This document shows positions 23,970 to 33,206 of a stretch of 64,000 bases of DNA, piece after piece. A model generated the notes under the pieces. That model saw only the letters and a list, made by a program, of their open reading frames with translations. It was not told the DNA's origin and did not search any database. Location: positions 124,001 through 188,000 of the forward strand of contig NZ_PVLR01000012.1 of the NCBI RefSeq assembly GCF_002980625.1, in the 5' to 3' direction. Source of the DNA: Malikia spinosa. Its GTDB lineage: Bacteria > Pseudomonadota > Gammaproteobacteria > Burkholderiales > Burkholderiaceae_C. Every line of letters starts with the position of its first letter. Positions within the stretch are counted from its first letter, which is position 1. A program made the position numbers and the translations under genes.

Positions 23970-24830
23970 TCAGCGTGGCGGTCGCCTGAAGAAGGCGTCG
24001 AGCAGCGCAGCGAGCGCTGGAAACTCGAGCCCAAAGCGCTCCCGCGCCACCCAGTAGGCCTCGCAGGTGCAGGCGAAGAACTCGGCCGGCGCCTGTGCCG
24101 CGTAGGGGTCGAGCCAGGGCGCCGGCTGGCCGAAGCGTTCGGCCAGTGCCAGCTGTTGGCAAAAATGCGCGTAGGCCGCGCTCCAGTCCTGCTGCCAGCG
24201 TTGGCGCGCAGCCGACGGCCCCAGCCCCATGAAGCCTGCCGGCAGCGGCGGGCAGCCATTGGCTGGCGTACCGGCCGGCTTGCCGCGCAGGTCGAGCTTG
24301 TGCGCGAACTCGTGGATCACCAGGTTGTGCCCTTGCGTCTGTGCCTGCCGGTCGCCCCTGACATGCGACCAGGCCAGCATCACCGGACCGCCGGCCATGG
24401 TTTCGCCGATCAGTGGCTCGCGCCAGTGGTGCAGCACGCCGGCCTCGTCGAGCGCCTCGCGCGGTGCCAGCACCTCGCCGGCATGCAACACGATGCCGAC
24501 GAAATCGTCATACCAGTCCAGCGCATCGGGGCCCCAGTACAGCAGCGGCAGGCAGGCCTGGGCCGCGACGGCCAGCGCCATCGCGTCGCTGACCGCCAGG
24601 TCCTGTGCGCCATGGAATTCCTTGTCGGCCAGGAAGCGCGCACACAGCCCCTGCAGCCTGGCCTTTTCCTCGCGGCTCAGGTCGGCCAGGCAGGGCAGGT
24701 CGTGCAGAACCTGTTGCCAGAGCGCATCGGGTATGACGGTGGGGAGTAGCAGGCCGGGGCGGACCAGCCAGCGCCGGGCCCAGCCTGGCAGCCGTTGCAG
24801 CAGCTGGGTCCAGCGGCTTGGGGTGCTCAT
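23970..24830 (-). CDS. mtfA: MtfA-family zinc metallopeptidase
   Basis: A 286-residue cytosolic peptidase of the MtfA (Mlc titration factor) family. The zinc-binding motif is H173-E174-F-A-H177 in LVIHEFAHKLD, and a downstream acidic stretch EFFACTCEAYWV supplies the third ligand region. In enterobacteria MtfA binds the Mlc repressor and has aminopeptidase activity; whether a Mlc partner exists here is unknown. It is 54 bp downstream of lpxH on the same strand. Confidence 0.9.
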   Translation of the reverse strand: MSTPSRWTQLLQRLPGWARRWLVRPGLLLPTVIPDALWQQVLHDLPCLADLSREEKARLQGLCARFLADKEFHGAQDLAVSDAMALAVAAQACLPLLYWGPDALDWYDDFVGIVLHAGEVLAPREALDEAGVLHHWREPLIGETMAGGPVMLAWSHVRGDRQAQTQGHNLVIHEFAHKLDLRGKPAGTPANGCPPLPAGFMGLGPSAARQRWQQDWSAAYAHFCQQLALAERFGQPAPWLDPYAAQAPAEFFACTCEAYWVARERFGLEFPALAALLDAFFRRPPR

Positions 24831-24884
24831 CGGCCAGTTGGTGTCATGGCAGCAGGTGGGGGTTCGAGCGGGTTCGGCCTGAAA

Positions 24885-25703
24885 TCAGGCCGCCAGCGCG
24901 ATCCGCTGCCAGCCGCCTGTGGCTTCTAGCCGCAGCGCTTCAGCGCGCGCGGGGCTGGCATCAAGGTCCCAGTCGCTCAGCACCAGCCGCTGCCGCCCGT
25001 CGCCCAGCTCGTGTCTGGCCGGCTGGTGGGTATGGCCGTGCACCAGCGTCGCGGCGCCACTGGCCTGCAGCCAGTCGCTGGCCGTCGCCGGGTCGACATC
25101 AGCCCAGTCCTGGCTTGGGTCCTGCTTGCGTGCCTCGCTTTGGGCGCGCAGGCCGCGCGCGAGCGCCGCGCGCTCAGCCAGCGGGCGTTGCAGGAAGGCG
25201 GTCTGCCAGCCGGGGCTGCGTACCTGGGCGCGGAATTCGAGGTAGTCGCGGTCGCCCAGGCACCAGGCATCGCCATGGCTCAGCAGCACCCGCTGGTTAT
25301 TCCAGTGCAGCAGGGTCGGGTCGTCGAGCAGGGTGGCGCCGCTGGCGGCGGCAAAGCGCGATCCGAGCAGGAAGTCGCGGTTGCCGTGCATGACGTAGAG
25401 CGCACGCCGGGCCGAAAATGCGCGCAGATCGGCGCAGATGCCGGCCAGGAAATCATATTCGGGTTCGGTGGCCCGTTCGGCCGGAGCAGCGTCGAGCAGG
25501 TCGTCGCCGATCCAGACCTCGAACAGGTCGCCGAGGATCAAGAGCGCGTCCGCCTGGCAGCCCTGCAGGTAGCGCCTGAAGGCCTGCGCGGTGGCGGGCT
25601 CACCGGCCTGCAGGTGCAGGTCGGAGATGAAGTCGATTGCGCGCCAATGCGCCGGGGCGTTCAGTTCGCCCCAGCGCGCCGGCGCCTCGGGATCAGAGCG
25701 CAA
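24885..25703 (-). CDS. lpxH: UDP-2,3-diacylglucosamine diphosphatase LpxH
   Basis: A 272-residue calcineurin-like phosphoesterase that cleaves UDP-2,3-diacylglucosamine in lipid A synthesis. Metal motifs are in order: [36 protein letters not shown] and VHGHTHQP. The N-terminus is about 20 residues longer than typical, and its start overlaps the end of ppiB by 11 bp. Linkage to a cyclophilin gene upstream is also seen in enterobacteria (ppiB-lpxH). Confidence 0.93.
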   Translation of the reverse strand: MRSDPEAPARWGELNAPAHWRAIDFISDLHLQAGEPATAQAFRRYLQGCQADALLILGDLFEVWIGDDLLDAAPAERATEPEYDFLAGICADLRAFSARRALYVMHGNRDFLLGSRFAAASGATLLDDPTLLHWNNQRVLLSHGDAWCLGDRDYLEFRAQVRSPGWQTAFLQRPLAERAALARGLRAQSEARKQDPSQDWADVDPATASDWLQASGAATLVHGHTHQPARHELGDGRQRLVLSDWDLDASPARAEALRLEATGGWQRIALAA

Positions 25704-26199
25704 CGGCCTTTTCGATCACGACATCGGCCACCGGCACATCGCTGTGATAGCCCTTGTTGCCGGTCTTGACGCCGCGGATCTTGTCGACGATCTCGGTGCC
25801 CTGGACGACCTTGCCGAACACGGCATAGCCCCAGCCGCTCGGGGTCTCGCTCTTGAAGTTCAGGAACTCGTTGTCGGCGACGTTGATGAAGAACTGGGCC
25901 GTGGCCGAGTGCGGGGCGTTGGTGCGCGCCATCGCGACCGTGTACTTGTCGTTCTTGAGCTTGTTGTTGGCTTCGTTCTTGATCTCGGCGCCGGTGGGCT
26001 TTTGCTTCATGCCGGGCTCGAAACCGCCGCCCTGGATCATGAAGCCGTCGATCACGCGGTGGAAGATGGTGTTGTCGTAGTGACCGCTCTTGACGTACTC
26101 AAGGAAGTTGGCGGCCGAGATCGGCGCCTTCTCGTCGTCGAGTTCGAGCGTGATCACGCCGTGGTCCTTGATGTGCAGTTCGACTTGGGGCTTGGCCAT
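25693..26199 (-). CDS. ppiB: Cytoplasmic peptidyl-prolyl cis-trans isomerase (cyclophilin) PpiB
   Basis: A 168-residue cyclophilin without signal peptide. The catalytic core is clear: [33 protein letters not shown] and [11 protein letters not shown]. The ATG at 26199 is chosen because a GGAG lies 8 nt upstream; an ATG two codons earlier would sit too close to it. It follows ppiA by 2 bp and is a close paralogue of it. Confidence 0.93.
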   Translation of the reverse strand: MAKPQVELHIKDHGVITLELDDEKAPISAANFLEYVKSGHYDNTIFHRVIDGFMIQGGGFEPGMKQKPTGAEIKNEANNKLKNDKYTVAMARTNAPHSATAQFFINVADNEFLNFKSETPSGWGYAVFGKVVQGTEIVDKIRGVKTGNKGYHSDVPVADVVIEKAVAL

Positions 26200-26201
26200 G
26201 T

Positions 26202-26801
26202 TCATTTCTCCAATGTGGCTTTGAGGATGGTGACGGGGGTGGTCGGCAGGTCCTGGAACATGCCGCGGTTGCCGGTGCGGACCTGGCGGATCTTGTCCAC
26301 CACGTCGGCGCCGGCAACGACCTTGCCGAACACCGCATAACCCCAGCCGTTCAGCGTCGGCTGGGTGTGGTTGAGGAAGCGGTTGTCGGCGACGTTGATG
26401 AAGAACTGGGCCGAGGCCGAATGCGGATCGTTGGTGCGCGCCATCGCGACCGTCAGCGGCAGGTTCTTCAGGCCGTTGTCGGCCTCGTTCTGGATCGAGG
26501 GCCGGGTCGGCTTTTGCTGCATGTCGGCCGTGAAGCCGCCGCCCTGGATCATGAAGCCGTCGATCACGCGGTGGAACACCGTGCCGTCGTAATGCTTGTC
26601 CTTGACGTACTGGACGAAGTTGGCCACCGTCCTGGGCGCCTTTTGCGCATCGAGTTCGAGCGTGATCACGCCCAGGCTGGTTTCGAGCTTGACGCGCGGC
26701 GCGGCCGTGGCCGGGCCGGCGGTCTGGGCCGAGGCGGGCAGGGCGGCGGCGATGGCCAGCGCGGCGCCGGCGACCCAGCGGGTCAGGGTTCTTCTGTGCA
26801 T
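26202..26801 (-). CDS. ppiA: Periplasmic peptidyl-prolyl cis-trans isomerase PpiA
   Basis: A 199-residue cyclophilin with a cleavable signal peptide ([20 protein letters not shown] start, cleavage near ASA-Q at 26). The same catalytic blocks as PpiB are present, so it should assist folding of exported proteins. It is in tandem with ppiB and downstream of a TPR gene by 35 bp. Confidence 0.92.
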   Translation of the reverse strand: MHRRTLTRWVAGAALAIAAALPASAQTAGPATAAPRVKLETSLGVITLELDAQKAPRTVANFVQYVKDKHYDGTVFHRVIDGFMIQGGGFTADMQQKPTRPSIQNEADNGLKNLPLTVAMARTNDPHSASAQFFINVADNRFLNHTQPTLNGWGYAVFGKVVAGADVVDKIRQVRTGNRGMFQDLPTTPVTILKATLEK

Positions 26802-26836
26802 GGCTTGTCCTTGCTCAATCGATGATGTCGGTCGGA

Positions 26837-27391
26837 TCAGCGCGCCGCGCCGGTTGTCGGCAGCTGCTGCAGGATCTGCAGCCGGGGCTGCAGCGCGGGA
26901 TTGGCGGGGTCGAGCTCGAGCGCGCGCGCCCAGGCCCGGCCCGCGAGGCGGGCGTAGACATCGCCGAGGTTCTGCTGCGCGGTTGCATAGCCGGGGTTCA
27001 GGCGCAAGGCGGTCTCGAGTGCGGCCCGCGCCGCGTCGAGCCGGCCGGCGGCTGCCTCCAGCACCGCGAGGTTGTTGTACGGCTCGGGCAGCTCGGGAAA
27101 ATCCTGCGTCAGCGCGCTGAAGGTGGCGCTCGCGGCCTCGGACTGGCCGCGCTGGCTTTGCGCCACGCCCTTGAGAAAGCGCAGCTGTGCGTCGTTCGGC
27201 TGCGTGGCCAGACCGGCCTCGGCCTTCTGCTGGGCCTGTTCGGCCAGGCCGGCGCGCAGCAGTCGCGCGACTTCCTCATGCGCCGCTGACTGGGCCTGCG
27301 CGGCGCCGACGGCCAGCCAGCAGCCCAGGCCCAGCAGGGTGTTGCAGGCGGCGGACCGGAGGCGGGCGAAACCGTGGTGGAAGCGTGGCAT
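26837..27391 (-). CDS. Exported tetratricopeptide-repeat protein
   Basis: A 184-residue protein with a signal peptide (cleavage near AQAQ, about residue 35) followed by three to four TPR helices pairs (for example [19 protein letters not shown]). It probably acts as a periplasmic scaffold. The start at 27391 (MPRFHH) was chosen over an upstream in-frame start that lacks a sensible signal sequence. It heads the TPR-ppiA-ppiB-lpxH-mtfA series and diverges from cysS. No specific partner can be named. Confidence 0.8.
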   Translation of the reverse strand: MPRFHHGFARLRSAACNTLLGLGCWLAVGAAQAQSAAHEEVARLLRAGLAEQAQQKAEAGLATQPNDAQLRFLKGVAQSQRGQSEAASATFSALTQDFPELPEPYNNLAVLEAAAGRLDAARAALETALRLNPGYATAQQNLGDVYARLAGRAWARALELDPANPALQPRLQILQQLPTTGAAR

Positions 27392-27545
27392 GGTGGCGTT
27401 GCGGCAAGGGGTGGGGCCGGCGGCGCGCCAAAACGGGCACAATACGCGACCTTGCGCAGTGCGGGACCGTCCAGCACGATCCCGTCAGCCTGCGCCGATA
27501 TACTGCAAAAGATTGTATCTGAGGGGTCCTGCCCCCAAGCTCCCC

Positions 27546-28928
27546 ATGACCTTGCGCATCTATAACTCGCTGACGCGCCGCGTCGACGACTTCTCTCCGC
27601 TCGAGCCCGGCCATGTGCGCCTCTACGTCTGTGGCATGACGGTCTACGACCTCTGCCATCTGGGCCATGCCCGCTCGATGGTCGCCTTCGATGTCGTACA
27701 GCGCTGGCTCAAGGCCAGCGGCTACCGCGTCACTTATGTGCGCAACGTCACCGATATCGACGACAAGATCATCGCGCGTGCGCTCAAGAACGGCGAAACC
27801 ATCCGTGGCCTGACCGACCGCATGGTCGATGCGCTGCACCAGGACGCCGACGCGCTCAAGATCGAGCGCCCGACCTTCGAGCCGCGCGCGACCGACTATG
27901 TGCCGCAGATGCTCGACCTGATCGGCAGGCTGGAACAGAAAGGCCTGGCCTACCGCAGCGCCAACGGCGACGTCAACTACGCCGTGCGCCAGTTCGAGGG
28001 CTACGGCAAGCTGTCGGGCAAGAGCCTGGACGAGCTGCGTGCCGGCGAGCGCGTGGCCGTGGCCGACGACAAGCGCGACCCGCTCGACTTCGTGCTCTGG
28101 AAGGCCGCCAAGGCCGACGAGCCGGCCGAAGCCAAGTGGGACGGCGCCTACGGCCTGGGACGACCGGGCTGGCATATCGAATGCTCGGCCATGAGCTGCG
28201 AGATGCTGGGCGAGAGCTTCGACATCCACGGCGGCGGCGCCGACCTGCAGTTTCCGCACCACGAGAACGAGATCGCGCAGAGCGAAGGCGCGACCGGCCA
28301 GCCGCTGGCGCGGTTCTGGATGCACAACGGCTTCGTTCGCGTCGACAACGAGAAGATGTCCAAGAGCCTGGGCAACTTCTTCACGATTCGCGAGGTGCTG
28401 GCCAAGTACGACGCCGAGACGGTGCGCTTCTTCATCCTGCGCGCGCATTACCGCAGCGCGCTGAACTACAGCGACGCGCACCTCGACGACGCGCGCAACG
28501 CCCTCAAGCGCCTCTACACCGCGCTGGCTTCCGTCCCGGCGGCCGATGGCGCGATCGACTGGAACGACGAGTACGCCGCGCGCTTTCAGGCCGCGATGGA
28601 CGAGGACTTCGGCACCCCCGAGGCGGTCGCCGTGCTGTTCGAGCTCGCCAGCGAAGTCAACCGCAGCCGCTCGGCCCAGCGCGCCGGCCTGTTGAAGGCG
28701 CTCGGCGCGATCCTGGGCCTGCTGCAGGAAGAACCGACCGCCTTCCTGCAAGGCGGCAGCGTGGCTGGCGGCCTCGATGAAGCAGCGATCCAGGCGCAGA
28801 TCGAAGCCCGGACCGCTGCCAAGGCAGCCAAGGACTGGCCCGAGGCCGACCGTATCCGCAAGGCCCTGCTCGAGCAGGGCGTGCTGCTCAAGGACGGTCC
28901 CGCCGGCACGAGCTGGGAACGGGCCTGA
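27546..28928 (+). CDS. cysS: Cysteinyl-tRNA synthetase
   Basis: A 460-residue class I synthetase. The zinc cysteine C29 in YVCGMTVYD and the HLGH version of the HIGH motif (38-41) open the protein; the second zinc region ECSAMSC and [14 protein letters not shown] follow, then KMSKSLGNF. The ATG at 27546 begins MTLRIYNS as in the family; the frame is open upstream but antisense to the TPR gene. The order cysS-glycosylase-accA-tilS is typical for Burkholderiales. Confidence 0.96.
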   Translation: MTLRIYNSLTRRVDDFSPLEPGHVRLYVCGMTVYDLCHLGHARSMVAFDVVQRWLKASGYRVTYVRNVTDIDDKIIARALKNGETIRGLTDRMVDALHQDADALKIERPTFEPRATDYVPQMLDLIGRLEQKGLAYRSANGDVNYAVRQFEGYGKLSGKSLDELRAGERVAVADDKRDPLDFVLWKAAKADEPAEAKWDGAYGLGRPGWHIECSAMSCEMLGESFDIHGGGADLQFPHHENEIAQSEGATGQPLARFWMHNGFVRVDNEKMSKSLGNFFTIREVLAKYDAETVRFFILRAHYRSALNYSDAHLDDARNALKRLYTALASVPAADGAIDWNDEYAARFQAAMDEDFGTPEAVAVLFELASEVNRSRSAQRAGLLKALGAILGLLQEEPTAFLQGGSVAGGLDEAAIQAQIEARTAAKAAKDWPEADRIRKALLEQGVLLKDGPAGTSWERA

Positions 28929-28929
28929 A

Positions 28930-29616
28930 ATGGCCAAGACCCCGATCGAGTCGGCCGCCTTGCCACTGGCCGAAGCGGCGGCGGGTGCAGCGCCACCGTT
29001 GCGCCCGCCCTACTGGGCCGAGGCCTGCCGTCACCTGATGAAGCGCGACCGCGTGATGAAGAAGCTCATCCCGCAGTTTCCGGATGTGACGCTGCAATCG
29101 CGTGCCGATCCCTTCACGACGCTGGCGCGCAGCGTGATCGGCCAGCAGATCTCGGTCAAGTCGGCGCAGGCGGCCTGGCACCGCTTCGTCAAGCTGCTGC
29201 CCGAAGTCAGTCCGGCCCGCGTGCTGGCGCTGGCGCCCGAGGCCATGCGGGCTGCGGGCCTGAGCGCGCGCAAGATCGACTACCTGGTCGACCTCGCGCG
29301 CCATTTCGACTCGGGCGACTTGCATGTCGAGGCCTGGCACGACATGGATGACGAGTCCATCATCCAGGAGCTGGTCGCGATCCGCGGCATCGGCCGCTGG
29401 ACGGCCGAGATGTTCCTGATCTTCTACCTGTTGCGTCCCAACGTGCTGCCGCTCGATGATGCGGGGCTGATCCGCGGCATCAGCGAAAGCTATTTCTCGG
29501 GCGAACCGGTCAGCCGCAGCGAGGCGCGCGAGGTCGCCGCGGCCTGGTCGCCCTATTGCAGCGTCGCGACTTGGTATATTTGGCGCTCGTTGGATCCCGT
29601 GCCGGCGGCGACCTGA
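28930..29616 (+). CDS. DNA-3-methyladenine glycosylase (AlkA/HhH-GPD family)
   Basis: A 228-residue base-excision repair glycosylase. The helix-hairpin-helix is visible as IRGIGRWTAEMFLIF, followed by the catalytic Asp region LPLDDAGLIRG. No Fe-S cysteine cluster is present, as in AlkA-type alkyl-base glycosylases. It begins 1 bp after the cysS stop, so it is co-translated with cysS. Confidence 0.9.
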   Translation: MAKTPIESAALPLAEAAAGAAPPLRPPYWAEACRHLMKRDRVMKKLIPQFPDVTLQSRADPFTTLARSVIGQQISVKSAQAAWHRFVKLLPEVSPARVLALAPEAMRAAGLSARKIDYLVDLARHFDSGDLHVEAWHDMDDESIIQELVAIRGIGRWTAEMFLIFYLLRPNVLPLDDAGLIRGISESYFSGEPVSRSEAREVAAAWSPYCSVATWYIWRSLDPVPAAT

Positions 29617-29655
29617 AGCGTTCGCGCACCATAGAACCGACCAAAGGAGTAAACC

Positions 29656-30645
29656 TTGGCGAAAAAGAATTTCCTCGACTTCGAGCAACCGATTGCCGAA
29701 CTCGAAAACAAAATCGAAGAACTGCGCTATGTCCAGAGCGAGTCCGCGGTCGACATCTCGGAAGAGATCGAGCAGCTTGGCAAGAAGAGCCTGCAGCTGA
29801 CCAAGGACATCTACAGTCAGCTGACGCCCTGGCAGATCACCAAGATCGCGCGCCACAGCGACCGGCCCTACACGCTGGACTATGTGAACGGCATCTTCAC
29901 CCATTTCGTCGAGCTGCACGGCGACCGTCATTTCGCTGACGATCTGGCGATCGTCGGCGGCCTGGCGCGCTTCAACGGCCAGCCCTGCATGGTCATCGGC
30001 CACCAGAAGGGCCGCGACACCAAGGAGCGCGCGATGCGCAACTTCGGCATGACCAAGCCCGAGGGCTACCGCAAGGCCCTGCGCCTGATGAAGCTGGCCG
30101 AGAAGTTCAAGCTGCCGGTGTTCACCTTCGTCGACACCCCGGGCGCCTACCCCGGCATCGATGCCGAGGAACGCGGCCAGTCGGAGGCGATCGGCCGCAA
30201 CATCTTCGAGATGGCGCAGCTCGAAGTCCCGATCATCTCGACCATCATCGGCGAGGGCGGCTCGGGCGGCGCGCTGGCGATCTCGGTCGCCGACCAGGTG
30301 CTGATGCTGCAGTATTCGGTCTATTCGGTCATCAGCCCGGAAGGCTGTGCCTCCATCCTCTGGAAGACCAGCGAGCGCGCCAGCGACGCGGCCGAGGCAC
30401 TCGGCATCACCGCGCACCGCCTGAAGGCGCTGGGCCTGGTCGACAAGATCGTCAGCGAGCCGGTCGGCGGCGCCCACCGTGACCCGCAGGCCATGGCCGC
30501 CAGCCTCAAGCGCGCGCTGGCCGACGCCTGGCGCCAGCTGGCCGATCTCAAGACCGACGAGCTGATCGAGCGTCGCCACGCCCGCCTCAACAGCTACGGC
30601 CGCTTCACCGACACCAAGGCGGATGCCAAGGGCCGGCGCGGCTGA
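29656..30645 (+). CDS. accA: Acetyl-CoA carboxylase carboxyltransferase subunit alpha
   Basis: A 329-residue alpha subunit of the carboxyltransferase that makes malonyl-CoA. It opens with [18 protein letters not shown], and the crotonase-fold core includes [12 protein letters not shown] and [11 protein letters not shown]. The start codon is TTG, supported by AAAGGAG at 29643-29649 and by similarity starting at once. It overlaps tilS by 23 bp. Confidence 0.96.
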   Translation: MAKKNFLDFEQPIAELENKIEELRYVQSESAVDISEEIEQLGKKSLQLTKDIYSQLTPWQITKIARHSDRPYTLDYVNGIFTHFVELHGDRHFADDLAIVGGLARFNGQPCMVIGHQKGRDTKERAMRNFGMTKPEGYRKALRLMKLAEKFKLPVFTFVDTPGAYPGIDAEERGQSEAIGRNIFEMAQLEVPIISTIIGEGGSGGALAISVADQVLMLQYSVYSVISPEGCASILWKTSERASDAAEALGITAHRLKALGLVDKIVSEPVGGAHRDPQAMAASLKRALADAWRQLADLKTDELIERRHARLNSYGRFTDTKADAKGRRG

Positions 30646-31615
30646 CCATCCCTGCCTCGGCGCCCTGGGTGCCTGGGCGGCGCGCCATCCGCTGCCGCCC
30701 GAGGCGGCTGCCGCCAGCCAGCCCTGGGCCGTCGCCTACAGCGGTGGCGCCGATTCGACCGCCTTGCTGCTGGCTGCGCAGGCGCTGTGGCCGGGTCGGG
30801 TGCAGGCGCTGCATGTGCACCACGGCCTGCAGGCCGCTGGCGATGATTTCGAGCGCCATGCGCGCGCTGCCTGCTCCCGCCTCGATGTTCCGCTGACCGT
30901 GCTGCGCGTCGATGCGCGCCATGCGCCCGGTCAGAGTCCCGAGGACGCCGCGCGCCAGTCCCGCTACCGCGCGCTGGCCGCTGCAGCCCTTGATGCCGGT
31001 GCTGCCTGCGTGCTGCTGGGCCAGCATGCGCAGGACCAGGCCGAGACCCTGCTGCTGGCGCTGAGCCGTGGCGCCGGACTGCCGGGCCTGGCCGGCATGG
31101 CCGAGTCCTTCGAGCGCCATGGCGCACGCTTCGGTCGCCCGCTGCTGGCGGTCGATGGCCAGGCCTTGCGCGACTGGCTCGATGGGCAGGGCATTGCCTA
31201 TGTGGTCGATCCGACCAATGCCGATCAGCGCTACACCCGCAACCGCATTCGCGCGCGTCTGCTGCCGGCCTTCGCCGAGTCGTTTTCCGCCTATGCGCAG
31301 ACGCTGGCGCGCAGTGCGCGCCACGCCGCGCAGGCGCAGACCCTGCTCGACGAGGTCGCGGCACAGGACCTGGCGCTGGTCGGCGACCCACCCGTCATCA
31401 AGGCGCTGCAGCGTCTGAGCCGGGCCCGGCAGGCCAATCTCCTGCGCCACTGGCTGCGCCTGCATTGGCAGGCCGGCCCCAGCGAGGCCCAGCTCGAGCA
31501 GGCGCTGGAACAGATCGCCGCCTGCACCACGCGCGGCCATCAGATCCGGCTCAAGCTCGCCAGCGGCTATCTGCTGCGCGCCGGCGCCGGGTTGAGCTAT
31601 CAGCCACCGATATAA
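30623..31615 (+). CDS. tilS: tRNA(Ile)-lysidine synthetase TilS
   Basis: A 330-residue PP-loop ATPase that converts C34 of tRNA-Ile(CAU) to lysidine, allowing AUA decoding. The PP-loop is YSGGADS (39-45), and [15 protein letters not shown] and the [10 protein letters not shown] segment are also typical. It lacks a long C-terminal extension, so it is of the short type. The start lies inside accA (23-bp overlap), indicating translational coupling. Confidence 0.92.
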   Translation: MPRAGAADHPCLGALGAWAARHPLPPEAAAASQPWAVAYSGGADSTALLLAAQALWPGRVQALHVHHGLQAAGDDFERHARAACSRLDVPLTVLRVDARHAPGQSPEDAARQSRYRALAAAALDAGAACVLLGQHAQDQAETLLLALSRGAGLPGLAGMAESFERHGARFGRPLLAVDGQALRDWLDGQGIAYVVDPTNADQRYTRNRIRARLLPAFAESFSAYAQTLARSARHAAQAQTLLDEVAAQDLALVGDPPVIKALQRLSRARQANLLRHWLRLHWQAGPSEAQLEQALEQIAACTTRGHQIRLKLASGYLLRAGAGLSYQPPI

Positions 31616-31623
31616 TTGAAATG

Positions 31624-31652
31624 TTTTGCGTCCGGCAGCCGGCGTCGCAAAA
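31624..31652 (+). other. Leader hairpin between tilS and lysC
   Basis: TTTTGCG pairs with CGCAAAA around a small GC-rich inner helix. It lies 36 bp before the lysC start with a TATAAT (31611-31616) just upstream, so it could sit near the 5' end of a lysC transcript. No T tract follows, and no lysine riboswitch features are visible. Confidence 0.35.
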
Positions 31653-31688
31653 GTTTCACATTCCGGCCTTACCTACACCGTTTTCACG

Positions 31689-32972
31689 ATGGCACTGATC
31701 GTTCACAAATACGGCGGCACCAGCATGGGCTCGACCGAGCGCATCCGCAACGTTGCCAAGCGTGTCGCCAAGTGGCACCGCGCCGGTCACCAGATGGTGG
31801 TCGTGCCCAGCGCCATGAGCGGCGAAACCAACCGCCTGCTGGGCCTGGCCAAGGAACTCGCACCGGCCAAGCCGGGCGCTGCCTATGGCCGCGAACTCGA
31901 CCAGCTCGGCGCCACCGGCGAGCAGGCCTCGTCCGCGCTGCTGGCGATCGCGCTGCAGGCCGAAGGCCTGGAGGCGATCAGCTTCTCGGGCTGGCAGGTA
32001 CCGATCAAGACCGACAGCAGCTACACCAAGGCGCGCATCGAGTCGATCGAGGATGTCCGCGTCAAGGCCGAGCTCGATGCCGGCAAGGTCGTGATCATCA
32101 CCGGCTTCCAGGGCGTCGACCCGCTGGGTAACGTGACCACGCTCGGTCGCGGCGGCTCCGACACCTCGGCCGTGGCCGTGGCAGCGGCGCTCAAGGCCGA
32201 CGAATGCCTGATCTACACCGACGTCGACGGCGTCTACACCACCGACCCGCGCGTGGTGCCGCAAGCCCGCCGCATGGAGCGTGTCAGCTTCGAGGAAATG
32301 CTCGAGATGGCCAGCATGGGCTCCAAGGTGCTGCAGATCCGCTCGGTGGAGTTCGCCGGCAAATACCGTGTCCCGATGCGCGTGCTCTCGAGCTTCACGC
32401 CCTGGGACATCGACCTGAACGAAGAAGCCCGCTCGGGCACCCTGATCACTTTCGAGGACAACGAAGATATGGAACAAGCCGTCGTTTCCGGTATTGCCTT
32501 CAACCGCGACGAGGCCAAGGTCTCGGTCCTGGGCGTGCCCGACACCCCCGGCATCGCCTACCAGATCCTGGGCGCGGTCGCCGATGCCAACATCGAAGTC
32601 GACGTCATCATCCAGAATGTGAGCAAGGACGGCAAGACCGACTTCAGCTTCACCGTCAACCGCAACGACCTGGCCAAGACGCTGGACCTGCTGCAGGAAC
32701 AGGTCGTGCCCAAGCTCGGCGCCACCGAAGTGCTCGGCGACGCCAAGATCTGCAAGGTCAGCATCGTCGGCATCGGCATGCGCAGCCATGTCGGCGTCGC
32801 CAGCCGCATGTTCCGCTGCCTGAGCAACGACAACATCAACATCCAGATGATCTCGACCTCCGAGATCAAGACTTCGGTCGTGATCGACGAGAAGTACATG
32901 GAGCTGGCCGTGCGCGCGCTGCACCGCGAGTTTGACCTCGACCAGCCGCAAGATTCTCTGGCCAAGGCCTGA
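31689..32972 (+). CDS. lysC: Aspartate kinase
   Basis: A 427-residue aspartokinase catalysing the first step of the lysine, methionine and threonine pathway. The amino-acid kinase motif KYGGTSMG (7-14) starts the protein, and GRGGSDTSAVAVA lies near 160. Two ACT domains occupy the C-terminal part (about 265-420), implying feedback control. The ATG at 31689 is chosen because similarity begins there. It stands alone between tilS and tRNA-Ser. Confidence 0.94.
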   Translation: MALIVHKYGGTSMGSTERIRNVAKRVAKWHRAGHQMVVVPSAMSGETNRLLGLAKELAPAKPGAAYGRELDQLGATGEQASSALLAIALQAEGLEAISFSGWQVPIKTDSSYTKARIESIEDVRVKAELDAGKVVIITGFQGVDPLGNVTTLGRGGSDTSAVAVAAALKADECLIYTDVDGVYTTDPRVVPQARRMERVSFEEMLEMASMGSKVLQIRSVEFAGKYRVPMRVLSSFTPWDIDLNEEARSGTLITFEDNEDMEQAVVSGIAFNRDEAKVSVLGVPDTPGIAYQILGAVADANIEVDVIIQNVSKDGKTDFSFTVNRNDLAKTLDLLQEQVVPKLGATEVLGDAKICKVSIVGIGMRSHVGVASRMFRCLSNDNINIQMISTSEIKTSVVIDEKYMELAVRALHREFDLDQPQDSLAKA

Positions 32973-33006
32973 AAATCACGTTTTTTGAGGCATAATAGAT
33001 GCTTCT

Positions 33007-33099
33007 GGAGCGGTGACCGAGTGGCCGAAGGTGCTCCCCTGCTAAGGGAGTATGGGGTGTAGAGCCTCATCGAGGGTTCGAATCCCTCCCGCTCCGCCA
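33007..33099 (+). tRNA. tRNA-Ser(GCT)
   Basis: A 93-nt class II tRNA with acceptor GGAGCGG/CCGCTCC, encoded CCA, anticodon stem CTCCC/GGGAG with loop CTGCTAA (anticodon GCT) and a long variable arm. It decodes AGU/AGC. CATAAT about 13 bp upstream may be its -10 element. Confidence 0.95.
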
Positions 33100-33103
33100 A
33101 GAT

Positions 33104-33138
33104 AAAGCCCAAGTGATGCAAGTCACTTGGGCTTTTTT
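33104..33138 (+). terminator. Rho-independent terminator after tRNA-Ser(GCT)
   Basis: A 13-pair stem (AAAGCCCAAGTGA with its complement), 6-nt loop and a run of six T. Confidence 0.9.
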
Positions 33139-33206
33139 CTGTCTGTGCCGATCCCAGGTCTGGCGCCAGGGTGAGTGCCGCGCACGAATGCGGGCAGAAT
33201 GCCCGG

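Noticed and set aside
20891-24259. A 1122-codon minus-strand frame
   Set aside because: It is the mirror of hemW and the DUF349 gene on the opposite strand. Composition is typical for antisense of GC-rich codons; no motif was recognised.
31616-31688. Lysine riboswitch upstream of lysC
   Set aside because: The gap is about 73 bp, too short for the lysine aptamer of about 170 nt, and no aptamer motifs are seen.
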